Shown here piece by piece: positions 1 to 12,439 of a stretch of 64,000 nucleotides of DNA. Origin of the DNA: Fratercula arctica (Eukaryota; Chordata; Aves; Charadriiformes; Alcidae); the NCBI GenBank assembly GCA_947846985.1, contig CANTUZ010000006.1, forward strand, positions 46,600,707 to 46,664,706. Direction: 5' to 3'. The number at the start of each line of letters is the position of its first letter. Positions within the stretch are counted from its first letter, which is position 1. The position numbers were made by a program, and so were the translations under genes. Below the pieces are notes generated by a model. It made no database searches. It saw only the letters and a list, made by a program, of their open reading frames with translations, and was not told the DNA's origin.

Positions 1-853
1 ATCTGGGCTCCTACCCCACGTCTACTAAAAGAAACCAGAGGAGGGACACAGCGTTATTAGTAAGCGATTATATAAATCTGTCTGATAATGGAATCAGCTT
101 TCTTTGTCTGATTAAGATCTGGAACTCTGGCCATGATTTATCATTTTTATACTATTCTCTTCCCCCAGGCTCCAGGTCACAGTGGTGGCATTGCCACAAT
201 TTATAGCGCAGGCTGCTCGGCGGAGACGTAGAGCCTTCCTGACATTTTCTTATTTGGAGCACCTGGCTCTCCTTGTTTTCGCTCTCCTTTCCGCAGTGGC
301 GAGGACTGCTTGCCATTCTCCAGTATGAGCACGTTTCCTTTCGTAAATAAGCTGAATAAGAAAAATTGAGAATTTTCATGTTTTCTATTTTCCTATTAAT
401 CTGCGACACAGCGTGCACAGGAATTGGCAAGCTCTCATGTGAAACACTTCACTCTGGTTATCAGATTCCTGACAGAGGATAAAACTCCTCCTGTCCAGCT
501 TACACATGTACATCCTCTCCAAAACCCCTTATAGCCAGGTGAGGAATCCATCCCTCCAGCCACAGCCCCATCATCCCCCCAAACGACTTAAACTGCATTT
601 AACTTTATCGCAGTTTCAGGGTGCAGCGGTTAAATCACGTCCCTTGAGCAAGCCAGTGATGCTAACTTCCACCGTTCAAACTCACTCTGCAAGGAATACG
701 GTTGTGGGTTTTTTTATATTTTTGGTTTGTTTTTTTTTATTGTTGTCACAAATGCATTCTGGATTCTAATTATTTGCCTTCTTATTTGGGAATGTTTTAG
801 GCTTACATTTTCCAGCTTATCTCTGCTACCACAAAGGCTGGAAACTTCTTTCC

Positions 854-905
854 TTTTTTTTTTTTTCCTTCCCCCCCACCCCCCTTTTTTTTTTTTTTTT
901 TTTTT
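854..905. repeat. Poly-T / poly-C pyrimidine tract
   Basis: A T13 run is followed by a C-rich segment (about 871-884) and then a T21 run. It is low-complexity sequence. It accounts for the lysine-rich minus-strand frame and the phenylalanine-rich plus-strand frame that cross it, so neither should be read as a gene. Confidence 0.9.
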
Positions 906-2125
906 AAGAAAAGATGACATTGTCACTTAATCACAATACTGAAGGAAACAGGGCTTTGAGAAAACCACCAAATATGGCAAGACTCATGGTCAAGGCGCTG
1001 GAGGAAGACCTGCTCACTTCCCAGGGCCCCCGTGTTTTCAGAATCGCCCTGGTGTGGTGCACCACCATCACCTCTGCGGCATCTCCAAGGTCCAAAGCCA
1101 CCACAGGAGCAGGACCAACACCTCAGATCTGTGCCAGCCACGACCCTTTCCTACCAAAGCACCACAGGGTGTCTACAGCCCAGCCTGCAGCTCACCAGCC
1201 TCCCTGCACGGTGCAGGATGGCTGAGGTTCACAGTATACAGAAAGGTTTAAATCACTCTCTTCTGGTTTCTCCAGCAGGATAGTGGTGGCATATCCACGC
1301 TTTGAAGGTAACTCTCACAGTGACAACACACCTCCGATCACCCTCTTTGGATGGTGTCCATCTTTCAGGATGATGAGCATAGAAAGTATAAACACTGTTC
1401 TACTCGGTGCTCGGTAGATGGTGGGGGTGAAAAGCCAAGGTACTATTTTTTTAAGCTTAAAGCAAGATTCTGATCCACAACTTTACACACATTTGGCAAC
1501 TATTGTTTTAATTGCTACTGCACTACCTAGAAATCCCAAGCAGGAACCGCTTCACTGAGCATTACACGTCACCTCCCAGCGAGACAGGCCCTGGTGTGGG
1601 GACTTATAATATGAACCAAGAGAAGGGAAGAGAGAAGCCTTGTCTTCTCCTCCCAGACAGGGAGGGGAGACAAAGAGGCACCCAGGGCAGCTCTCAAGGA
1701 GAGTGAGGCACTGTAACCCCACCATCACCCAAAAGCTAGTTGCCTAATTCCAGGCTAAGGGGCAGCAAAAACACCCCTGGCTCTATCATTTCTGAACCAT
1801 CAATCACTGCCTATGCCAAAGCAGCCCTTTCTCAGAGAAAAAAAAACATTTCTCCTCTCTCATCTTACCGCAGGGCAGTTGCTGTCCCGGCAGGATCGCT
1901 GCCTTCCCTTGGGGGGTTCAAGCCCTGCACTGGCCAGGAGCAATTATAGTGTTACGCCTGTGGAAAAAGGGATATTTTCAGGGTACGATTAGAATTAAGT
2001 GATATTATCTGGGCCCATAGCTGTTAAAGTTCGAAGAGATTTTGGCTCGGTCCATTTAGTCTGGATGTAAATTCATTTTATAATTCAGTTGTCAACAGCT
2101 GGCACCCATGGCTGGGTGCTGTTGC

Positions 2126-2148
2126 AAAAAAAAAAAAAAAAAAAAAAA
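2126..2148. repeat. Poly-A run (23 bases)
   Basis: Uninterrupted A23. It could be a relic retroposon tail or simple slippage. I could not recognise a retroposon body upstream of it. Confidence 0.9.
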
Positions 2149-2271
2149 TCCCTCAGACGTTTCTCATGACTTCATTTTGTCACTTAAACAAATTGCTCCT
2201 CCGCACCAGGCACACTATGCAGGGAAAATCCATCCTCTGACTTCAGAGGGGATTAGACTTGGTTCTAAGGC

Positions 2272-2480
2272 CTCCGTTCTGCAAAGCACTTAAGCACCTG
2301 CTTAACTTTAAGCACATGCCTAAGTCTATCCATCTTTTTTTTTTTTCCCTTCAAGAAAAGCCCTGAAAGTACACAATTAACCATGAACAGGTGCTTAAGT
2401 CCTATTAAAGTCAACAGTGCTTTCAAATGTCAACGGAATTTAAGAACATGCTTAAGTGTATCATTGAATAGGAGTCCTAA
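2272..2480. mobile_element. Ancient palindromic MITE-like relic, split by a poly-T
   Basis: The left arm (about 2281-2324) holds gcaaagcacttaagcacctg followed by further cttaa/ttaag words. The right part (about 2391-2480) again holds gtgcttaagtcc, attaaagtcaac and catgcttaagtg. These inverted TTAAG/CTTAA words resemble a short non-autonomous palindromic repeat seen in turtles, crocodilians and birds. I know it by pattern and cannot give its library name. A T-rich stretch (about 2335-2346) lies between the arms. A better-preserved relative lies at 51104-51206. Confidence 0.6.
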
Positions 2481-4546
2481 TGCGAGAAGAAAGAACTGGT
2501 TTTGTCATCGTCTTGGCAAAAGCCATAAGAACACACTTGCAATTCAGAGGATTTTCTTTGTCTGTGGCACTCTGCCTACTCCATTACTAAAGAATTTGTA
2601 AAGAATGTTCCTGCATTACTCAACCCCTCTCACATTTATTGACCATATTTCCCATATTAATAATCCTCAGTGTAATTATACTCCCCCCTGCCACTCCAAA
2701 AATCTCAAACATTTGTTTAGTATCACAATGTCCCAGTCTGGAAGGAGGGGACGAGGAAGAACTGGGATTAAAAGGAGGCAACTGAGGTCTTAGGTTTGTA
2801 TGAAGTCGCAGGGAGATTTGGGAAGAGCTGGGGAGATGGTGCATCTGCCCCTAGACCACAGTGTCATCTTTTCCCCTCATTTCAGCAAGGTAGCACACGC
2901 TGAACTTAGAGAAATGGGTAAACTTTGATTACTGTTGTTTCTGTTTGCATCTTTACCTCCACCTTTTTGCTCAGCTTACTGCAACGCCTTGTTTATTGAG
3001 CTGTCAAACAATTCCTAAACATACACACATGGTCCAAACTGCAGCTAGCGGGGTGCTGTACCAGATGAGGCTGCGCTCGAGCACCGTGCCCTGTTTTAAA
3101 TCAATTGCTTTGGCTTGCAGTCAAGGAGCGTGTTACTTTTAGAAACTGTACTGCTTGTTTTTAAGATGGTTTCGCTTTGGCTCCAGCTCCACAATTAACC
3201 AGAGAAACCCTCGCCGATGCTGCGGTACTTTCTGTTTGTCTCACAGTAGCCTGTTACGAACCCCACGCGTTACAGGAAACATTCCCAAAAGACATTTCCT
3301 TGGAGAAGACCCTGATCTTCTTTCCAGTCAAATGCATTGTCTTCTAGGAAGCTACTGTAATGGGTAAGAGTGGCTGCAAGGTCATGTCAGAAGACATATG
3401 GAGATATGTAAAATACTTGAGAAAACAGTGCTTTTTATGTTATTGCCAGTAACATACCATATAAAAAGATATTAAAACAAATTCTGACCAACTGATGGTA
3501 GATACGGTAACAGACTATAACGTACCCATTGTAAAGAATTCCCAGTGGAGACCGTGGAAATCTTACACTGATTGAGTTGCGCTGGACTGGAGATGCATTG
3601 AAAAACTTCCAAATGGTAAAATATTAGAAATACTATTTTGAAATATTTACCAGTTAAACACTAAAGTACTGTTACTGGCTGACTTTTTCGCAGTAGTTGT
3701 TTCTGTTGTACTTTTGTAAAAGCAGCCAAGAGTTTAGGAGGGAAAAAAAAAAAAAAAGAAAAGAAAAGAAAAAAAAAAAGCTTCTTTTCAGTCTAGCTAC
3801 AACCCCTGACCTGTGCAATAACATCATAATGGAAGAATAATCATTGTAAACAATACCCATGGGAGTTTGCTGGCTACGGCAAGGGACGAGTGCAGCCAAC
3901 TTCACTGCTTTTCTTTACTACATCATTGCATTTTTGTCTGCATATGGATAAGAAGAAGGTTCCACTCAATGCCGGTTGATGGAAAGTGCTAATTGTTGAC
4001 ACATTAGCTAATTGTTATGATTGCTTCTTAACAGTTTGTGTCTAGGAGTCCAGATTTCATCCACCAAAGTGTGAAGATTCTTTATAGCAACAAGTGCTGT
4101 GAAAACATTCACACAATGAGGTCCTAATCTTGTGGATCTCTCAAGCAAGTGACAGCCTGGCAAACGTGCTGTCAAAGTGCAGACACTCAGGAAAAAAAAA
4201 AAAAAATAGGAAGAAAAACTAACTCCCTCGTCCACCCCATATTTCAGACACATGTCATCTGTTGTTATCATTAATGATCTGTTTTTACAAATAGAGTACC
4301 ACTATGGAAAACTGAGAGCAGGCCAATCAAAATAAACCCAGCAAAACCCATAATTGTCTACTGACAATCTGGGCTGCTTGGGATGTAAGATAATGTGGGT
4401 GTATTTAATGCAGAAATGCATTACGTGCCACGCTTTGCAACTGCCCTGTTAACTCCAGACCTTGATACAACACAGGAAGGCTGGGCTAACCACGGCTGCG
4501 TTCTCCTGAACCCTACCTAAGCTCAGGTGCTAAAAAACAACACGGA
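2481..4546. other. Non-coding stretch, no gene seen
   Basis: No recognisable exon or RNA gene. It contains an A-rich (AAAAG) tract at 3743-3779 and an A run at 4192-4206. The open frames are short, and those crossing the A tracts are phenylalanine-rich on the minus strand because of composition. Confidence 0.65.
3743..3779. repeat. A-rich (AAAAG)n tract
   Basis: Poly-A passes into three imperfect AAAAG units and back to poly-A. It is simple low-complexity sequence. Confidence 0.85.
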
Positions 4547-4613
4547 GTGAAATCCTGGTGCCATAAAATTCCGTGGCAAAACTCCTGTGATTTTAACGGG
4601 AGCAAGATTTCAC
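4547..4613. mobile_element. Short palindromic MITE-like relic
   Basis: The element begins gtgaaatcctgg and ends agcaagatttcac, so the first 8 bases and the last 8 are inverted copies. The centre holds ggcaaaactcctgtgattt, which resembles the internal part of the palindromic repeats built around the phrase 'TTGACTTCAATGGGA' in sauropsid genomes. At about 67 bp it is near the size of such hairpin elements. The family assignment comes from remembered pattern, not from a search. Confidence 0.6.
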
Positions 4614-5729
4614 CAATGATGTTGCTTTGGAAAAAAAAATAAATAATAATAATTTATTTTTTAAAAAAAAAAAAAGAGTAACTGAGGTCTACAGTTCTGA
4701 GCAAACACAGATGCTTGCTCCCATCAGCAGCGCTTTTCTGACTTGATCAGTGTCTTCTCCCATTTATACACCAGCAAAAGAGACCAGCTGTATTCTTACT
4801 CTTTCTACCAGAGTCACATCTTATGGCTTTATTTGGGGATCAAGACCCTATTGTGCCAAGGGCTGCAGATAAATAGTGAAAAGGCAGCCTTTGCCCGTGT
4901 CTGGAGGGACAACAGCAAATACTCTGCATTTCACTGGTGGTTGCCAGAATGCTGTGGGAGATCGCCCGGACCCCAGCATGCTCCCACTGCCTGGCCTCAT
5001 ACACAGATCTTCCATATCCAGGAGCTTCTAACCAAACTTATTTAAATTACATGCTCCAGGAGTAGAGATGTCCCTTCCACCCCACACTTCATCAGAAATA
5101 ACTTCTGGAGGCACAAGAGAAACTCTTGATGCAAAAGCTTTTTGAACTGACAAAGAAATAAATCAAGTGGTGGCCCCAAGTACACTCAAACTGCAGATGG
5201 AGCAAAAGTACAAAATGAAACCTTAAGATGACACTTCATTTAACTGGAAGACTCTTCAGATGACACATTAATACCACATCAGGTTGTACAGAGCAAATGG
5301 CTCTGTTCAGACCAAAATCCAATCAGCAGGTGTCCAAAGAACTTGACATCATAAGGTTCATCTGGGTTTTGTCCTATATAACTCATCTTTACAGACTTTT
5401 ACTGTTTTCCAGCATTAAATATGCAATATCCCTTTCAAAAGGGAGCAAGAAACTCTCTTCTGTCTCCCTGAGCCTCTTGAACTTTGGGGCCTGGCAAAGA
5501 GAGAGCACGCAGGGCCACTTGTCTGCTTCCTCCATCCCTGGGGCACGGCAGCAGGAAGCAAGCTGGGAGCAGATTACGCCTTGGCCCGACTTTTCCCACT
5601 CGTTGGCCAGAGCTGCTGAGTGAGAATGGGGGCAGATGCATATTGCTGATAAAAGCCTTCAGCAAATTCCCATCCTCTCCTTCTCGAGGAGGGAGGAGGA
5701 AGTCGCAGGGCAATTGTAAAACTCCCAGC
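4614..5729. other. Non-coding stretch, no gene seen
   Basis: It contains an A/T homopolymer patch at about 4630-4676 (A9, AAT units, T6, A13). The remainder is unremarkable. Overlapping frames on both strands at 5297-5744 are 60-108 codons long with no recognisable domain. Confidence 0.65.
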
Positions 5730-5769
5730 CGCCCCGAGAGATAGTGCCGAGCCGCCGGGACCGACGGCG
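5730..5769. other. Very dense short CpG cluster
   Basis: I count eight CpG dinucleotides in about 40 bases, far above the surrounding AT-rich DNA. It could be the core of a small unmethylated regulatory element or a short GC-rich exon. I see no TATA box, no clear splice signals and no recognisable protein, so the function is open. Confidence 0.5.
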
Positions 5770-7171
5770 TGCCTGGAGGAGAGCTTGCAAGGTCCCTGGA
5801 TTACTGGAGTTGGGATTGCTGCTTATCAGGTTGCAAAATCCGATCCTATATTTAAACTTTTTTTTTTTTGTTTTTTTGCATCAAATTGTCGAGCCATTCC
5901 ACCCTAAAACTGGGTCAGCTTTAAAACTGCAAACACTTGATGCTGCATGTGCAACACTCTGCCAAAAGAAAAGAAAATGAAAATTATCCATTTACATGGG
6001 TAACGGGAAATACAAAAACATTTTAGAGAATTACATTTTGCAACAGAACCAGAAATTTCGAAGTTACAAAAATTAACTTGATCTGAATAATTTTTACCAG
6101 TTCTAATAAGAAACATAGACAAGGCTTTCCAAGTACTCATAAAAACTATAGTTTAGCATAAGAATCTGTGACTCTTGACTCCCATCATAATTTTTACATT
6201 GCAGGCAAGCTGAAAGATTTTGGATTCCTATAATGTATTTCCTAAAGAAGGATCTCACTTGTAAACACATACAGAAAGGGGAAAAAAATAGATCAAAACA
6301 GAGAAGTGATGTTGGCTGCAGAAAAAAAAGGAACAGGGAAATAGTACATTCTCACTGGATAGTGGTTTATGTGTGTTGCTGTGCAAAAGGGCCCATGTGC
6401 CATGGGCAACCATGTATAGACCCTTCCAGCGGTGGAGAAACCACCCTGACTTTCAGATCCAAAAAGAAGACTTCACTTCAGTGCAGGGAAGCCACACGTC
6501 CTTGCAAAATTACATTTTGCAAACAAACAAACAAAAAAAAAAAACGTTGAGTGCCAGAGTAGAATAAATCAACCTTAAAAAGAAGATAAATTAGACCATA
6601 AAAGTCCTTAATGTATTTGCGGCTGCTCTTCCACCCTCAGCACACCACACCATGCCCAGGCACTCGAAGCATCTCCCCATGGACCACGATGCTCAGTCCC
6701 GGGTGTGTCACAACATGGCAGGGCAATCCAAGGACAACCTATCAATCTGCAGTTTGGGTTTCCTGACTTTTTTTAGCTTGCTTGGCCATAGTTTTAACAT
6801 GACTAAAATATAGACTTTTCTATGTTCATCTGAAACATCCTGCAGATGCCAACTGCTGCTCTGGTTCAAATGCTAATGAAAACATCACAGCGAGACCACT
6901 ACTCCATGGGACGATTGACTCATGCAATAGCCACGACACTATCTGGGTCAGGAACAGCAAACAAGGTGAATGAGGTAAGGGAGGTCATTCTTCATAGCAG
7001 TGGTCCAAGGAGAACAGGAGAATCCAAAAATAAGACATTTGTTGACTGGATGCCCTTGAGCTGGCAACCAAGCTGACTTGGTAACGGAGCCAGCATTAGA
7101 CATCAGCCTGGGCTTGCTGCTGCCAAGCAATCCCAGTAACCAGCGAGAGTTAGCAGGAGAGAGACTGTGTG
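5770..7171. other. Non-coding stretch, no gene seen
   Basis: AT-leaning sequence with a few short homopolymer runs (T10 near 5861-5870, A-rich near 6530-6544). I found no exon, RNA gene or recognisable repeat. Confidence 0.65.
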
Positions 7172-7268
7172 ATTTAATAGATTAAGAAATAGGCTAGAAG
7201 CCAGTCACTCCCGAGTTTTAATCCTGGCTCTGACATCAGTTGGACTTGTAACCTGCGGGTGTGAAATT
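7172..7268 (+). mobile_element. MIR-type tRNA-derived SINE fragment
   Basis: The order of words matches the 5' half of a MIR-like SINE: tgatttaatagattaag, then ggctagaagccagtcactcc, then gagttttaatcctggctctg, then ttggacttgtaacctg. The gagttttaatcc word (7213-7224) sits where the tRNA-type B box (GGTTCGAATCC-like) belongs. The copy is diverged and ends before the 'ctcagtttcc' part of the family. Assignment is by pattern memory. Confidence 0.65.
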
Positions 7269-10200
7269 TGTGCTTTTAAACATGGGTGGATGTAAAAAGG
7301 TGTGTTAACTGGAAGGTGAAGTGGCTGTTGTCCTACACACACTCCCGTTCCCTGCCATCAGCACCACCACCTGCAGTACATGTGCCAGCACACGCGATGT
7401 AGCCCAAAACACAGCCCACAAGCTCCTCATCCATGGCACACCTGGATGGGACCTGAGAAGCAAGTCTGAATTTCAGACTTATTCTCCCACCGGCCAGCGC
7501 GTCCGTGTCCTGACAGGGAAAGCTCAGCTTTGGGAAGTTTAAGTCACTTAAGCTCTGTTGAGCTTAAGGGAGTTACTCCAGCCTTACAGCCTGGCTTGCT
7601 ACCCTTGCTTCTTTTAAATCCTGCTGTTGCAGATCTCGCTACTGACATTTATAGGGGAGTCCTTCCTCCAGCCGGTGAGATTGATGGTCCTGGGTGAAGC
7701 TCTTTAGTTATACAGATCTGCACGTTGCTATAAGGCAGCGAGATGTCAGCTGACAACACTGTTACCCTGATCTGTAAAAGTCTATATCGGAAGCTTGAGG
7801 GAGGCTGATAATGGCTGGAAGTTTCATTTCTGACAGAGCAAAATTTTCTGGACTCTAACTTCTCTGAAATAAAGAGCTGTGGAGGCTTTTCTGTTCCATT
7901 CCCTGAAAAAAAAGTTTCTAAAAATGTTTTAAGGGAGCAAAAAAATTCATTAGAAAAATAAAATCGGTTGATTCGTATCATGATAATCTCAGTTTTCACT
8001 TACTGATTTGGTAGACACAGAGTTTTTGGCAGAAGTATGACTTTTGAAGGTGACAGTGTCCATCGAACTCAAGTTCAGTACCTCCTCTCTTGCTGTACCT
8101 GTCTGGCTTCTGTGTATTCAGCAATCAGAATGAAAGCCAATTGATTTTAGGTTATAATGATCCTGCAACCTTGGAGGTGCATTGAAAGGAAAAAAAACTC
8201 CAGCACCCTCTGCTGTCGGCACACAACCTACGCGGGGATCCACCACCGCCAACTCTGGACATTTACAATATGCACACCAGCCTCACACAGGCTGCAGAAA
8301 ACTGAGTGCTGGAAGGGACTAGATGTCGAGTTTGAGGTGAGATGACACCCTACAAGAAGTACAAAGGAAATCTAAACGATTTGCTCGGAGGTAGGCATGC
8401 TCGTAGACACCTGCAGATAAATCCCACCTTGAGAGTCTGTGAACTAGAAGAAACAGAAAGGTTGGGCACGAGGAGGCATCACAGCAGATGGTCTCATCAG
8501 ATGTTGTGCCCGTGTACATCCAGGCTAAGTTTGGTAAAGCAGAGCAAGAAAACTTTGCTTGGGTTATAGGGAACATACCCAGAGAAGGGTATGAAACTCC
8601 AAGGAACAACATGACCTGGAGGAGCCAGAAGGGTAGGAACTGCTGTGCTGGAGAAGCACCTATTAGCTATTAAATCTGGTCTCCAAAAGATTTATTCCCC
8701 CCTAGCTTGCTCCTATGTCAGGCCAGATAGGCAGTTTATTACAATAAAAATAGAGCTCCTGAAATTCAGCTATCTCCTGCCACCAATACATGGGAAGGAA
8801 TAAGACCTGCCAAAAAATTCATTATGAAGGTGCGACATTCAGCTCCTGCAAAGTACCTTAAGTACCTCTAGTACCTCCAAAACTCACAGGTACCCGGCTG
8901 ACTCTGAAAGTCCATGCTGAGGAGATCCTCATATAAAAAAAAAACTTGGGTGAATTAATGTCTTCACCCAGCAGATTTACTTCCAAAATCCATGTTTATG
9001 TCAGGGAGAAGAATCAGACAATTTCACCGACAGCAGTTTCAGCGTAGAAGAGATGCGACTCATACCTCCTCTTGCCATTTTGACTACTGGAGATGGGAGT
9101 GCGTTTCTTCATCATCCCTGATGGGGTTTTCTCTTGAAAATTATACAGTTATCCAAAGAAAACAGAGATGCTCTTAAATATCATCTGTCAAAAAATAAGA
9201 TCACCCATTGGTCCTACAAAAGCACTTGTGAAATCACAGCTACAGAAAACTTGTACTTTTAAAATAACTGCACTAATGTCTTTGTTTATTCCATGCATGC
9301 CAGCAGCAATTTAACTTCAGAAAGCAGTAATTTCAAGCAGCTCTGGCTGCCATGATTCACCATTGTGAATGATTTTGCCTCTCACAGCAAACCGGGAAGT
9401 GGCGTGAATGGCTTATTTTCCTGCTCCAATAAACTCTGACTCGTCATACTGCAGATTTGTCTTTGTTTCTTATTTGCCTCCGACATAAAAATAATCAGAA
9501 GAATCAAAGGAAAAGACCTGAAGGGAAGGATGATCTCAAAACTTATTTAGTCGTTCGCATCTGTGTGGGAGCAGCCGCTCTCGCTTCCTGACAGTCACCT
9601 GTCCGCTGCGGTTTTCCACGTCCAACTCCGTTCCTGCAAGACGGAACTTTATCTTTTTGACGATTACTCAAACATAGCAGAATTTAAACGCCAGATAAAA
9701 TTGGAAAGCTCTGTTTTGGACAAACTCCCACCTCATTTTTTTGTTTCAAAACAGAAGTGTGAAGTAAGAGAGACATCATTTTTTCCAGCAAAGCGAAAAT
9801 CAGTGCATCTCAACACCCAGTTAGCACATCTGGGGTTTGACCCAACTCATTTTTTATGTGACCCAAGAAGGCTGCCAGCGAGGCTGTCTGTGAGCGCCCA
9901 GCACCCAGCGCAAAAGCTTCACCTTCAGCTGACGCTGAACGCCGCTCCACACGGGCGGGACTTCTGCAAATCTGCCCGTGCCGTTTCTCAAAGGCTGCAT
10001 TTTCCAAAGCCCACATGCCTAAAAAAACCCACGCGTGGTGATAAACATACATCACCATGAACACCTCTCTAAATGCTGTCTTCTACGTACATCGAGAGAT
10101 TTTTCAGCCCTACCTGAAAATACCTATACAGTTCTTTAACTCCTTTCTGAAATGGTTTCCCTTTTGTACCAGCTGCAAAAGGATTTCCTGGAGTAAGCCA

Positions 10201-11730
10201 CTAACCAGGGTTTGCGTGAGACCCCCTCGGCTGGCTTTTTCCAGTGGGTACATCTGGATGGAGACTTGGCTTTATTGCTACAGTTTGCTACCAAAGTCAA
10301 CAGCGAGTGTCAGCGAGCCCAAAGTTTGCACTGATTGGGAAAGGGCCGGCAACATGCCCTCGAAAGGAGATGCTTCCCGTCACGGCCAGTCCTGGGAGAG
10401 ACAGGGTGTCCTTTGGGATGAGCCCTTGTGTTTGGTCACTGCTGCAGCAGCAGAGACGGCGCCACCATCCTGCCTGATGGGGCAGGAGCTTGCAAGCACC
10501 TTTTACACCTCTTGTTCTTCTGAACCTCTCTGCAATCAGCTTTTCATTTAGGAAATGTTAATCATTCCTTTTGCACACGTTTTTGTATAGCATTTACCAC
10601 CCATACCTAGCCAAAAGGTGTTTGCAAACTGCAAACAACCCCCTGGCCACCCCCTGCCGAGGTCAGCTGGTTGCTGCTTGGTAGGGATGAAGAACATCTT
10701 TGGGGACCTCTCAATTTCCCCAAACGGCTGCTGCAGAGGACAAAGTTTCGTACCCTCATTGCTCTGTGTCCCAGGACCAAACAAGCGCTTGCTTAACCCG
10801 AGCTTCGCTGCTGCAGCTTCCAAAGGGGAAAATTACTACAGCTCAGTCTTTTCCAACTGGAAATGATTATGCCTTTGTTGCTACCGAGGGTGCTCCTTGG
10901 CCGGCAGCCCAGACACCACAGGTAATGGCTGCAATAGGAGGTGCCGCAGAGACGTTGGCATTTCATCGCAGGGGAGAAAAAGGGGGAAAACACACTATCT
11001 GCGAGCCCGACACAAACAGCTCAGGGTAAATCCATTTGTCAGAGTGGCAAGTGACCTTTTCCATTCACCTGTGATTAAGGAACCAGATTTGTTCATTAAG
11101 GCCAATAAACCAAATTAAGACGGCTGGGTGCAGGGGATTCAAGCAGCTTTTGCCATCCCACTCCTTGAACTCATCTTATTAGAGCAGCCTGGGAAGTGGA
11201 AGGAGTAACTCGGGGCAGGTCAGGGCAAAGCAGTGCTAAATCTGTGTCTCTCGACCCGTTGTTAATCATCTATTCTCTTTCTATAAATGAATTTGGAATG
11301 TGGAGCAAATCATACTAAAAGATTTCTCCTCCTTGCTGAATACTTCAGGAGCTTTAAGGAATTCAGCTCAGGAGCAATGCTTCATTCAGGGCTGTTGATT
11401 AGTTCCACCGTGGAGTGCACTAGACAAGACAATAAGTGGACGACAGACACAGTGATTCATAGATTACTCTGCTGAGAGTTGCAGGTGTTTTGGGATCGAA
11501 TGAAAGGAAAGGAGGTTGGGTCAGTTCTCAAACCGCCTTCCTGTTAAAGGATTAGCACGGGTAACTCAAAGTTATTAAAATCACTCTCATAAATGTAAAA
11601 GTCGGAGTTTTTCCTCAAAATTGCCTTTCTTCGCACACACACACACAACACCCCTCGCTCTTTCCTAGTGGAAACAGCAAATATCTCAAGTTTAGAGTTA
11701 GCAGCAGCACCAAAATGAAAGCAAAGAAGG
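7269..11730. other. Non-coding stretch, no gene seen
   Basis: Mixed sequence. Two frames, 9563-10060 (165 codons) and 10057-10551 (164 codons), nearly abut, but neither shows a known domain or start context, and the second is crossed by other long frames. I see no recognisable repeat or RNA gene. Interior AT-rich parts such as 9180-9500 have no open frame of 60 codons. Confidence 0.6.
11634..11647. repeat. Short CA repeat
   Basis: About seven CA units. It is a minor microsatellite. Confidence 0.7.
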
Positions 11731-11769
11731 GGGCCAGATCCTCACCTGGTGTAAACAGGAAGAGCTTCC
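11731..11769. mobile_element. Single arm of a MITE-like repeat
   Basis: Holds gggccagatcctcacctggt followed by gtaaacagg. This matches the outer arm of a palindromic sauropsid repeat that begins 'GGGCCAGATCCTCAGCTGGTGTAAA'. No matching inverted arm is visible downstream, so it would be a truncated copy. Confidence 0.5.
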
Positions 11770-12439
11770 GGAAAACTTTGTGTAGAAGTCAAAAAAATAG
11801 ATTCAACCAAAGCCCTGAAACTTTTCTCACTTCCCAGAGATGGTTGGATGTCATAAACTGTGTGCAATTACTTAAGATACAGGTAAATGACTATAACTTT
11901 TCCTTTATCAGTACGAAGTATAAGTACTACACGATAAAAGGATTTTAGTGAAGGACAAAAGGAGAGAGTATTATGCAACTCACTGAAGCCAACAGAGGAG
12001 AGTTTCTGCCTTAGCCTGGGGAGAGCAGGAGCACAGGGGGGTGCCAGCCTCAGCAGGGGGACTCGGGGGGTGGCTCTGCCAGGTGCCAGGGCTACCTGTC
12101 CCCCCAAGGGCACACCAGCAGGGAGAGAAGGCAAAGGGGTTTTGCTCTCCAGGAGTGCAGCCGGGAGGGAATAACTATAATTTAACCACACGCCCTGCTT
12201 AGCTACAGCGGGGAGCTGATGCTGCTGCAAGCGTTCATCCCCCTGCCCCTTTTGCAGGCATGGCCACAGAAACCACGTGCCACCTTTTCCCCAAGATAAA
12301 GCAAAAGCCCCCGTTTCTCCATCGCCTTCCACAGGACCCAACACTGACGCTGCCCCTCCGTGCCCCTCTGCCAAGCCTCGCAGAGCCCTGCGCTTACGTA
12401 CACAGGCCCTCGAGGAGCAAGTCGCCAACATACTTTTGA
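11770..12439. other. GC-rich non-coding stretch, no gene seen
   Basis: The part from about 12000 to 12420 is GC-rich and is open on both strands. The longest frame (11868-12431, minus, 187 codons) has no recognisable domain and ends in a low-complexity, basic AT-rich part, so I do not call it. Confidence 0.55.

Larger units (their letters stand above)
1..2271. other. Non-coding stretch, no gene seen
   Basis: Mixed-composition DNA. Open frames here are 60-100 codons, overlap on both strands and match nothing I recognise. The main structure is a pyrimidine-rich tract at 854-905 and a 23-base poly-A run at 2126-2148. I see no promoter, exon or RNA gene. Confidence 0.7.

Noticed and set aside
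9563..10551. Two abutting plus-strand frames (165 and 164 codons) overlapping by 4 bases
   Set aside because: It looks like an operon-style overlap, but the DNA is vertebrate, the proteins match nothing, and other frames cross both.
11868..12431. 187-codon minus-strand open frame
   Set aside because: It lies in a GC-rich patch open on both strands, its C-terminal part is AT-rich and atypical, and no domain is seen.
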